Below are positions 17,187 through 24,216 of a stretch of DNA of 64,000 nt, piece by piece; within the stretch, counting starts at the first letter, position 1; every line of letters starts with the position of its first letter. The DNA is taken from assembly GCA_964564545.1 (NCBI GenBank), contig CAZMBP010000011.1, positions 15,011 to 79,010 of the forward strand. The letters run 5' to 3'. The notes below the pieces were generated by a model. It made no database searches, was not told where the DNA came from, and saw only the letters and a list, made by a program, of their open reading frames with translations. Source of the DNA: CAJQQY01 sp964564545. Lineage in GTDB: Bacteria; Bacteroidota; Bacteroidia; Chitinophagales; Saprospiraceae. The translations under genes were made by a program, and so were the position numbers.

Positions 17187-18284
17187 ATGAAAAAATTATT
17201 AGTACTTACGGGTGGAGGGGATTGCCCTGGCCTAAATGCAGTTATTCGAGGAATCACCAAAGCAGCTCATCAAAATGGTAATTGGGAAGTTTGGGGATGC
17301 AAGGAAGCTTTTAATGGATTACTTAAAAGTCCTATAGAAATTATTAAACTAACCTCAGAAGAAATAGCAGGTATCCATGTCAAAGGAGGAACTATCCTCA
17401 AAACAACCAATCGAGGCAACCCTTTAGAATTTCCTATCCAATTGGAAGATGGCACTTGGTCCACCATAAATAAAACCCAAGAACTTGTCTCCACGATTAA
17501 AGAAAATGGTTTCGATGCGGTGATCAATATTGGAGGAGATGGAAGCCAAAAAATCTCCCAAGCCTTATTTGAAAATGGGCTAAATATTTTAGGTGTTCCA
17601 AAAACGATTGATAATGATCTTTCTGCTACCGATTTAACTTTTGGTTTTAGTACTGCTGTTCAAATTGCCACCGAATGTTTTGATAAATTAGTCACTACTG
17701 CAGAGAGTCATCACCGAGTGATGATTATGGAAGTGATGGGTAGAGATGCTGGATGGATTGCTTTGTACACCGCCATTGCAGGTGGTGCAGAAATTTGTCT
17801 CATCCCTGAAATTCCTTTTGATCTTGACGTCGTTTTGAAAAAAATAGAATCTCGATATGATCAAGGTAAAGGCTTTGTCAATATCGTAGTGGCTGAAGGT
17901 GCTAAAATGAAAAAAGGTAAAACGATTGGAAGGGCAGCTACTGTTTTTGGAGATAAACATCTCAAACTGGGAGGAATTGCCAATCACCTAAGAGCCCTAC
18001 TCGAAGAAGCCAACTGCACTCCTCAAATCAGAACTACTGCCCTCGGCCACATCCAACGGGGAGGAACGCCTATCGCGTTTGATCGGATCTTGGCATCATC
18101 GATGGGAGTCAAAGCATTCGAAATGGCATTGAATGGGGAGTTCGGAAAAATGGTGGCGTATAAAAATAATGGATTAGAGGCGGTACCAATTTTAGAAGCG
18201 GTAAAGCACTATAATTTTGTAAAAAAAGATCACTACTTAATCAGTACTGCTCGTGCGCTCGGTATTTCCTTTGGAGATGAGTAA
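17187..18284 (+). CDS. pfkA: 6-phosphofructokinase (ATP-type, mixed-substrate clade)
   Basis: Phosphorylates fructose 6-phosphate in glycolysis. Phosphate-loop GGGDCPGLN is at 9-17, GGDGS at 116-120, catalytic PKTIDND at 138-144, and MGRDAGW and GHIQRGG motifs are present. The residue after the first Asp of GGD is Gly, which favours ATP over pyrophosphate, while the Lys in PKTIDND is typical of PPi enzymes and the group III or mixed-substrate clade. An ATP-dependent enzyme without the E. coli-type allosteric site is the best inference. It has 365 aa. It is divergent from the pyruvate oxidation operon and shares its control region, so it may be co-induced when oxygen is low. Confidence 0.92.
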   Translation: MKKLLVLTGGGDCPGLNAVIRGITKAAHQNGNWEVWGCKEAFNGLLKSPIEIIKLTSEEIAGIHVKGGTILKTTNRGNPLEFPIQLEDGTWSTINKTQELVSTIKENGFDAVINIGGDGSQKISQALFENGLNILGVPKTIDNDLSATDLTFGFSTAVQIATECFDKLVTTAESHHRVMIMEVMGRDAGWIALYTAIAGGAEICLIPEIPFDLDVVLKKIESRYDQGKGFVNIVVAEGAKMKKGKTIGRAATVFGDKHLKLGGIANHLRALLEEANCTPQIRTTALGHIQRGGTPIAFDRILASSMGVKAFEMALNGEFGKMVAYKNNGLEAVPILEAVKHYNFVKKDHYLISTARALGISFGDE

Positions 18285-18447
18285 TAGGTTAGAAAATGTG
18301 GCTTCCTTCAGCTGATTATTCGAAGAAACTATTTTCGTATTTTTCTTTGAATTAGAACCTCTTTAAGTTAAATATAATTGTATATTTAGATATTCAAAAT
18401 TATAAATCAAGAGTAGATTGAATCTACTCTAAAACCAATAGAAAAAC

Positions 18448-18882
18448 ATGGAAAAACGAAAAATTAATCACTTAGGATGTTGGGTCGCAATCGGCTTGGT
18501 ATGTGCATTTCTTTACGTCTGGTATAATTATATATTTTTTGAAGCATGGCTCGAAAACAATAATATGAAAGCGGAAGATTTTGTAGCGAATAGAGGATTT
18601 GTTCCTTATGCTATGAGTTTAATTACCACGATTCTAATCGTTTATTTTTTAGAATGGCTTTTTATTCAATTAGATGTTGACGGATTCCAAGCCGGTATGG
18701 CCATTGCTGTTGCCATTGCATTTACTTTTTCTTTTCTAAATGTCCTAGGACAAGATTTATATTTATTCCGACCACTTCAAATTTCTTTGATCGATGGAGG
18801 AGCTAATTTATTTGCTTGTTTAATTGCAGGAGGTATACTTGGTGCTTGGGCAAATAAAGGTCCTGTCATTAAAGAACTTTAA
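18448..18882 (+). CDS. DUF1761-type membrane protein
   Basis: 144 aa with four predicted membrane helices (about 10-28, 53-71, 78-100, 112-132) and a short YNYIFFEAWLENNNMKAEDF segment after helix 1. The layout (helix, aromatic segment with a W-L-x-x-x-x-M-K-x-x-D pattern, three more helices) fits the DUF1761 family of unknown function. It is monocistronic and followed by a strong bidirectional terminator. Confidence 0.65.
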   Translation: MEKRKINHLGCWVAIGLVCAFLYVWYNYIFFEAWLENNNMKAEDFVANRGFVPYAMSLITTILIVYFLEWLFIQLDVDGFQAGMAIAVAIAFTFSFLNVLGQDLYLFRPLQISLIDGGANLFACLIAGGILGAWANKGPVIKEL

Positions 18883-18910
18883 ATAAAAAAGCATGACCCA
18901 ATGATGAATA

Positions 18911-18946
18911 AAAAAAGCTGAGTGATAATATCACTCAGCTTTTTTT
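18911..18946. terminator. Bidirectional intrinsic terminator
   Basis: A perfect palindrome, AAAAAAGCTGAGTGAT paired with ATCACTCAGCTTTTTT, with a 3-nt loop. It has an A-tract on one side and a T-tract on the other, and separates two convergent genes (the DUF1761 gene and the gene at 19002-19925). Confidence 0.9.
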
Positions 18947-19001
18947 AGTTGTGAAGTTGTTTAAAAATTGAAGCCTGCTGTATCTTTTCTCATCCTAATT
19001 A

Positions 19002-19925
19002 TTAATTCCTTCTCCTTTGCCAAGGATACTTCTTTTGATACAACCATCTCAAACCAAACTTTACTTCAGTAGCATAATTGGTAATATCACTCCTCAAATC
19101 AATATTCACTCTTCTACCTAAAGGAACACTTAATGATCCCGTTACTCCTACCCCAAATTTATTCAAATCTTGATTATTAAATAAATCTTGACTCCCAAAA
19201 GTGACTATTGGTCCTAGATAAACTTTCACCTTTGAGGGCCTGTCTCTATAACCTGAGAAGTGTTGATTCATCTGATGTAAGTAACTTACGGAAAACATAA
19301 ATCGATCATCATATTCATAGCTGTCGGAAGAATTCCTATCGGTATTAAACTCAAAAGTATGATAGTTAAAACCATACTCAACAGCATCCTTTTTAATATT
19401 TTTTCGAAAAAGCAAACTAAAACCTAGAGAAGTATTAATGTCATACGTTTTTTTAGTGGATAATTTTGGAGGCAATACGGAATAAGATGTTCCGATAAAA
19501 ACTTCATTAGAGAGAAGGATAACACTTCCTAAAACTACGCCTACAAATGCATAAATTGCTCCCCCATCTAACCATAAAAAATCTTCAACAAATATTTCTC
19601 CTCGATCTGCTCGATCATCTTCCTCCTCATATTCATAGGTAGCATTTGGATTATCATTTTTACAGTCGTCTCCTGGATTATTCCAACAAATACAACAAAC
19701 ATATCTATCATATTTTCGAATAGCATCGCCCTCTGGAAGTTCTTTTAATTTCCCTTCACAAGTTTCCAAACCAATACAATCATTATGACTATGAAAAGTT
19801 TTACTCTCCTCACTTAAACAAATAATGACGTAATCGGTGGAATCTTTTTGGTTGATATTATCTTGAGAAAAACAGAAAAATGGAAAGACTAAAAAAAGGA
19901 AAGTTAATTGTTGAAATATTTTCAT
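19002..19925 (-). CDS. Exported protein: Cys-motif domain plus beta-barrel
   Basis: A signal peptide (1-20) is followed by a small Cys-rich domain: YVIICLSEESKTFHSH with Cys36, Cys50 (HNDC), Cys56, and CC-x-C at 77-80. This resembles the short domain with pattern V-Y-x-C ... F-H-x-x-x-x-C-x-G-L ... P-C-x-x-C found in many bacterial exported proteins and thought to bind a metal. An acidic linker (about 95-115) and one hydrophobic stretch (about 118-137) follow. Residues 140-307 have alternating beta-strands with aromatic ends, as in outer-membrane barrels. The function is unknown; the fusion of a metal-binding-like domain with a barrel is the notable point. Confidence 0.6.
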   Translation of the reverse strand: MKIFQQLTFLFLVFPFFCFSQDNINQKDSTDYVIICLSEESKTFHSHNDCIGLETCEGKLKELPEGDAIRKYDRYVCCICWNNPGDDCKNDNPNATYEYEEEDDRADRGEIFVEDFLWLDGGAIYAFVGVVLGSVILLSNEVFIGTSYSVLPPKLSTKKTYDINTSLGFSLLFRKNIKKDAVEYGFNYHTFEFNTDRNSSDSYEYDDRFMFSVSYLHQMNQHFSGYRDRPSKVKVYLGPIVTFGSQDLFNNQDLNKFGVGVTGSLSVPLGRRVNIDLRSDITNYATEVKFGLRWLYQKKYPWQRRRN

Positions 19926-19957
19926 AGACTATTGTTTTGAATAAAAACGAAGATATA

Positions 19958-20118
19958 AGAGACTGTTTTGAAATTAATTGCAGAATTTTTTATGCGTCTT
20001 TTTTCACCACTTTTCGTTTTTTTATCGAGCGATAGCTAAGGCTATCCTTCTCAAAAAAAGCCTCAATTGGAAAAAAATACACTATAAAAATATCCGTACT
20101 AATTTCAAAACAGTCTCT
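19958..20118 (+). mobile_element. 161-bp MITE, copy 1 (AGAGACTGTTTTGAAATTA ends)
   Basis: Perfect 19-bp terminal inverted repeats: AGAGACTGTTTTGAAATTA at 19958-19976 and its complement at 20100-20118. The interior contains a nested palindrome around AGCGATAGCTAAGGCTAT. The reverse complement of the element at 49936-50099 aligns over its whole length (shared TTTTTTATGCG, ATAGCTnAGGCTATnC, CACTATAAAAA). It has no open frame of note. An obvious target duplication is not visible. Confidence 0.75.
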
Positions 20119-20183
20119 AAAAAAACAATTAAAATGTGCGAAGACAAAATCAAAAGGTTGGTTTAATTTATTCTTAACGTTTG

Positions 20184-20618
20184 TTAGAAAACAACTTCAA
20201 TATTATTTTTTACTTTTTCTAAAATATCTTTGGCTTGCTGGTTGACGATACCTTTAATTACTCCTGAAGCAATTCTGAAAATACCAGTTAATTTAAAATT
20301 GAGGTTAATGGTCAACTCACAGCCGCTTCCACTTTTTTCCAATAATAAATCCGCTTGAATGGGAAAAACACTTTCAATCGTTTTTGCTGAAATTCGTTGA
20401 TCTTTTTTAAAATCAATGACTTGATAAGTTGTTTCCAATCGCCTTCCTGCGATTTTGGCCACTTCAATATATCGAGTTCCTAATTGGATAGGCAACGGAT
20501 CAAGCATAACTACTTTTTCCAAGGCAGGGATATAATTTTTTCGATTTTCAACATTCAACAAATAATCAAAAACTACCTGTGGTGTTGCTTCAATAAAAAT
20601 ACTTTGTTGAGTGGTCAT
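20184..20618 (-). CDS. SRPBCC (START-like) family protein
   Basis: 144 aa, cytoplasmic. The start TTQQSIFIEATPQVVFDYLLNVENR is the typical first strand and helix of polyketide-cyclase/SRPBCC proteins, followed by alternating strands and a long C-terminal helix. The fold binds hydrophobic ligands; no specific role can be given. It overlaps the VF530-like gene upstream by 4 bp (ATGA), so the two are translationally coupled. Confidence 0.75.
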   Translation of the reverse strand: MTTQQSIFIEATPQVVFDYLLNVENRKNYIPALEKVVMLDPLPIQLGTRYIEVAKIAGRRLETTYQVIDFKKDQRISAKTIESVFPIQADLLLEKSGSGCELTINLNFKLTGIFRIASGVIKGIVNQQAKDILEKVKNNIEVVF

Positions 20619-20866
20619 TGATTCTTATAAAATTTTATGGTATCCAAATAAAGTTGTTCCACTTTCTCTCGTGCCCAAGGTGTTTTCCTTAAAAATTTCA
20701 AACTTGATTTGATGGATGGATCGTTGGTGAAACAACGAATATTTATTTTTGTTCCAAGGTGATCCCATCCATTTTTTTCTAACAAATATTCCAACATGTC
20801 TTTTAGTTTCACTCCATGCAAAGGATTGTTAGGTTGAGCTTGAATTGGTTTATTTTTTTTATCCAT
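20615..20866 (-). CDS. VF530-like small protein (DUF2132)
   Basis: 83 aa. The core PNNPLHGVKLKDMLEYLLEKNG-W-x-x-L and the CFTNDPSIKSSLKFLRKTPWAREKVE segment match the VF530/DUF2132 family of small putative DNA-binding helical proteins. It is translationally coupled to the SRPBCC gene downstream. It lies after the cox genes on the same strand but beyond a palindromic element, so it probably forms a separate unit. Confidence 0.8.
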   Translation of the reverse strand: MDKKNKPIQAQPNNPLHGVKLKDMLEYLLEKNGWDHLGTKINIRCFTNDPSIKSSLKFLRKTPWAREKVEQLYLDTIKFYKNQ

Positions 20867-20924
20867 AAAAAGAATTGCTAATTATTAATATCAATTTTTC
20901 AAAAGCAAGGTTAGTACATCTAAA

Positions 20925-21049
20925 GTGGTGGTCTGCTTTAGCTGACCTAGAAAAGAGGAGAGCGAATTTTCCTTTACCTATATTTTAGTTTCTTCGAGAT
21001 GTATGCTTTGGTTTTTTCTTTCTTTAGGTCAGCTAAAGAAGACCACCAC
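20925..21049. repeat. Inverted-repeat element flanking coxDE, copy 1 (125 bp)
   Basis: 25-nt arms at 20925-20949 and 21025-21049 (core TCTGCTTTAGCTGACCTA and its complement, one mismatch) enclose a 75-nt unrelated centre. It begins 11 bp past the coxE stop. The same arms occur at 23181-23257 around a different, shorter centre, on the other side of coxD-coxE. Confidence 0.8.
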
Positions 21050-21059
21050 GTGGGAGGTG

Positions 21060-22235
21060 TTATGAAAACTTTGGCTTGTATTTTTTCTGCTTCAAATGTT
21101 TAACCACATTTTTCAATGATGCTAAATTATGAGCAGAAGTAAAAACATCAATGTAAGGTAGACAAATTTCCATTCCCTTGGTCGACGGTTTGTAGTCAGG
21201 ATTTCCTGCCAACGGGTTTAGCCAAATGACTCGATCACTTTTTTTATGAATAGATTTCATCGCCTTTCCCAAAACATCTAAATCACCGGTGTCCCACCCA
21301 TCACTCAAAATAATTACAATGGAATCTTTATTCAACATTCGATTACCATATCTCTCATTAAACTGTTGCAACGACTCTCCTATCCTAGTTCCACCGGACC
21401 AATAAGGAACTTGATCAGAAAGGTTATTTAAAACTTTTTCATAGTCCCCATCTTTTAAAATATTACTCAAGGAAACTAAGCGAGTACTAAAGACAAAAGT
21501 CCGTAACTGGTGTACCGCTTGCTGAAAGCTGTACATGAATTCAATTAAAAATTGACTGTATAATTCCATCGATTTACTGACATCACAAATCAATATTAAA
21601 TTGACTTTTCGTTTCTGTTGCTCTTTAAAAAAGAACTGGTTGATTTCTGCATCCTTGCGAAGTGATTGGCGAATGGTTTTTTTGAGGTCAATCTGTTTTT
21701 GGGATTTAGAACGAATATATCTTCGACTATATTTATTGGCCAATCGTTGAGAAATAATTTTTATGATTTCCAATAATTCTTTTTGTTCGCTGGTCAAAAA
21801 AGTGGAAAAATCTTTATTGCTAATTGCTTCGAATGCGCTGTAAGTGGAGATTTCTTTTTCCTCTTCAACGTGCCCGCCGTGGAGCCATTTTTTTAAAACT
21901 TGAAGGGAAGTTTTTTGCTTGGCAGATTTTTGAGGTTGGAGTTTTTTTTCTTTTTGATCTTTGGTTTTACTGTCTTCCGCTCGGGAGAGTTCGTCCCAAT
22001 ACTGTTGGTAGAGTTCCTCAAAGAGGACAAACTGTTTTCGGTTTTTTACTAAAATAGATTTGTATAAATTCTTCTGTTCTTCAAAAGAGGTCGGAATAAA
22101 TTGGGTATAAACTTCTAACAAATCGCACTCTTCTCCTATCCCAATTACAAATCCATGGTCTCTTAAAAATCGACAAAATTGGATGACATGGGCAGGAAGA
22201 TTAGTTTGCCTTTGGATTAAAGTTTTCGTTTTCAT
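21060..22235 (-). CDS. coxE: CoxE-like VWA-domain maturation protein
   Basis: 391 aa, soluble, with a basic linker (about 85-110) and a C-terminal von Willebrand A domain. The metal-ion-dependent adhesion site D218-V-S-K-S222 is present, followed by an S-G-G-T-R-I-G segment and an ILSDGWDTGD segment. In carboxydotrophs CoxE works with the AAA+ ATPase CoxD to mature the [CuSMoO2] or Mo active site of CO dehydrogenase. It starts at the last base of coxD (1-bp overlap), confirming coupling. The pair is also similar to generic MoxR-VWA pairs, but its location behind coxSLM argues for the Cox role. Confidence 0.88.
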   Translation of the reverse strand: MKTKTLIQRQTNLPAHVIQFCRFLRDHGFVIGIGEECDLLEVYTQFIPTSFEEQKNLYKSILVKNRKQFVLFEELYQQYWDELSRAEDSKTKDQKEKKLQPQKSAKQKTSLQVLKKWLHGGHVEEEKEISTYSAFEAISNKDFSTFLTSEQKELLEIIKIISQRLANKYSRRYIRSKSQKQIDLKKTIRQSLRKDAEINQFFFKEQQKRKVNLILICDVSKSMELYSQFLIEFMYSFQQAVHQLRTFVFSTRLVSLSNILKDGDYEKVLNNLSDQVPYWSGGTRIGESLQQFNERYGNRMLNKDSIVIILSDGWDTGDLDVLGKAMKSIHKKSDRVIWLNPLAGNPDYKPSTKGMEICLPYIDVFTSAHNLASLKNVVKHLKQKKYKPKFS

Positions 22236-23131
22236 TAACCCATTTTTGAAGTGACCCCTACTTTTTCAAGTAGTTCGGAAAGTGACATTTGAGCATCTCT
22301 GATATCTTGCCAGTCTTTTAAAATTACACCTAATGTTGATTCGACTATTCCTTTTTCTAAATGATCGATATGCATCGAACTCAAAGCAGTTGCCCAATCA
22401 ATTGTTTCAGCAATACCCGGTAATTTTTCTAATTTCATTTGTCGAACTTCTTGCATGAAGTGGCAAATTTGGGTCGCTAGTTTTTCGTTGATTTGAGGCA
22501 ATTTGGATTGCACAATTTCCAATTCTTTTTCAAAAGTCGGATAGTCAATCCAAAGGTAAAGACATCTTCGTCGTAAGGCTTCTGATAACTCTCGCACTCG
22601 ATTACTCGTGACAATGACGAAAGGAATTGATTTGGCTTTTCGAGTCCCCACTTCAGGAATGGTGATTTGCCAATCTGATAATAATTCTAAAAAGAAACTT
22701 TCAAACTCTTCATCTGCTCGATCAATTTCATCAATCAATAAAACTTGAGATTCGGCTGCCATGATTGATTTTAACAAAGGTCTTTCCATCAAAAAATCAT
22801 CACTAAATATAGTTGCTTCTTTTTCATTGTAGGACAAATTCGATTGCTCATTCATTTTTAAATAGAGCAATTGTTTTTGGTAATTCCATTCATAGATCGC
22901 TTGATTAGCGTCTAGTCCTTCGTAGCATTGGAGACGAATTAGGTTAGTGTTTAATGCTTTGCTCATCACTTTTGCAATCTCTGTTTTCCCTACGCCAGCA
23001 GGGCCTTCGATGAGTAATGGTTTTTTTAAAAACATCGAAAGGTGAATAGACATCGCGATGGCATCATCTGAGATGTAGCTTTGTTCGAGCAAGAGTTTTT
23101 TTATGTCGTTGATGGATTTGTTTTTTTCCAT
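22235..23131 (-). CDS. coxD: CoxD-like AAA+ ATPase (MoxR family)
   Basis: 298 aa AAA+ chaperone-like ATPase. Walker A GPAGVGKT is at 43-50, Walker B LLIDEIDRAD, then sensor 1 VIVTSNRVRELSEALRRR and the arginine finger region. It probably remodels the molybdenum hydroxylase during active-site assembly together with CoxE. It is separated from coxM by about 200 bp holding a hairpin and a palindromic element, so it may be transcribed from its own promoter or by processing of the longer transcript. Confidence 0.9.
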   Translation of the reverse strand: MEKNKSINDIKKLLLEQSYISDDAIAMSIHLSMFLKKPLLIEGPAGVGKTEIAKVMSKALNTNLIRLQCYEGLDANQAIYEWNYQKQLLYLKMNEQSNLSYNEKEATIFSDDFLMERPLLKSIMAAESQVLLIDEIDRADEEFESFFLELLSDWQITIPEVGTRKAKSIPFVIVTSNRVRELSEALRRRCLYLWIDYPTFEKELEIVQSKLPQINEKLATQICHFMQEVRQMKLEKLPGIAETIDWATALSSMHIDHLEKGIVESTLGVILKDWQDIRDAQMSLSELLEKVGVTSKMG

Positions 23132-23180
23132 TAGTTGTTTTTATCAAAAGTTACATCAAATAGTGGGGACAAAACCTAAT

Positions 23181-23257
23181 GTGGTGGTCTGCTTTAGCTG
23201 ACCTAAAAAAATACCCACTTTAGATTTTTCTCTAGGTCAGCTAAAGCAGACCACTAC
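23181..23257. repeat. Inverted-repeat element flanking coxDE, copy 2 (77 bp)
   Basis: Arms 23181-23205 and 23233-23257 are identical or nearly identical to those of the element at 20925-21049, enclosing a 27-nt A/T-rich centre. It lies between coxM and coxD. Confidence 0.8.
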
Positions 23258-23266
23258 GTTATAGTA

Positions 23267-23308
23267 TAAGCCTGCCAACCGATTTGTTGACAGGCTTATT
23301 TTTTATAA
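23267..23308 (+). terminator. Hairpin with T-tract between coxM and coxD
   Basis: AAGCCTGCCAAC pairs with GTTGACAGGCTT around a 6-nt loop and is followed on the plus strand by ATTTTTTATAA. Its T-tract points opposite to the cox genes, so it would stop antisense transcription; in the cox mRNA it forms a stable stem that could protect the coxGSLM 3' end. Confidence 0.5.
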
Positions 23309-23331
23309 CAACACATTTACATGTTTGCTGT

Positions 23332-24174
23332 TTACATCAATTTCTTTAACGCACGTTTTACATAAACATGTGCTAAATGCGTTCGGTATTTTTGCGAAGC
23401 GTAATGATCACTCATCACTTCGATTCCTTCGGTAACATTATTAACTGCCGCTTCGATACTTTCAACAGTCAAGGCTTGACCAACTAAAGCTTTTTCGACA
23501 TTCATTGCTCGGTAAGCAGCCTCTCCAACTCCAGTCATTCCGATGCGAGCAGACTTCACCACTCCTCCTTCCATCTCGATTCCAACCGCGCAGCCAACTA
23601 TGGCAAATCGGGAAGCAGGTTGTTTGAATTTGACATAAGTAGAATGACGACTTGAAGCCATTTTTGGAATTCGGATCGCAGTAATTATTTCACCTTCTTC
23701 TAAAGCTGTTTCGAAAAATCCTTTGAAAAATTGGTCGATGTCAACTTCTCGTTTTCCATCTTTTCCTTGGATCACAATTTTGGCATCACAAGCTAATAAA
23801 ACCGCAGGCCAATCTGCTGCAGGATCGGCATGAGCAATACTTCCTCCAATCGTTCCCACATTTCGGATTTGGATATCTCCAATGTCTCCAGCGGCCTGAG
23901 CCATCATTGGAGCATGTTCAGCCAACGAAGCATCAGTAGCAATGGAAGCATGGGTGGCTCCTCCCCCGACGGTAATTGAATTTTCATTGTCTCGAATTAC
24001 TTTGAGGCTTTCAATTTTGGAAATATCAATTAAAGTTCCAGGCGCATTTAATCGCAACTTTAAAGCTGGAATTAAACTATGACCACCTCCTAAAATTTGA
24101 GCATCATCTCCCATAAGTGAAATGGCTTCATCAACCGAAGTGGCTTTTTTATATTCAAATGAATTTGGTATCAT
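23332..24174 (-). CDS. coxM: CO dehydrogenase-like medium subunit (FAD) CoxM
   Basis: 280 aa FAD subunit of the molybdenum hydroxylase, passing electrons from the [2Fe-2S] clusters out to an acceptor. The FAD-binding GGGHSLIPALKLRL motif begins at residue 29 and TIGGSIAHADPAAD is near 107-120. A C-terminal CO_deh_flav_C domain follows. It sits 42 bp after coxL. Length and motifs are normal for the family. Confidence 0.92.
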   Translation of the reverse strand: MIPNSFEYKKATSVDEAISLMGDDAQILGGGHSLIPALKLRLNAPGTLIDISKIESLKVIRDNENSITVGGGATHASIATDASLAEHAPMMAQAAGDIGDIQIRNVGTIGGSIAHADPAADWPAVLLACDAKIVIQGKDGKREVDIDQFFKGFFETALEEGEIITAIRIPKMASSRHSTYVKFKQPASRFAIVGCAVGIEMEGGVVKSARIGMTGVGEAAYRAMNVEKALVGQALTVESIEAAVNNVTEGIEVMSDHYASQKYRTHLAHVYVKRALKKLM

Positions 24175-24216
24175 TTTGAGAATTTTTGAGTTTTTAATAA
24201 ATGAATTTCGAAAATA

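Noticed and set aside
17187..18284. PPi-dependent phosphofructokinase
   Set aside because: The residue after the first Asp of GGD is Gly, not the Asp of PPi-dependent enzymes.
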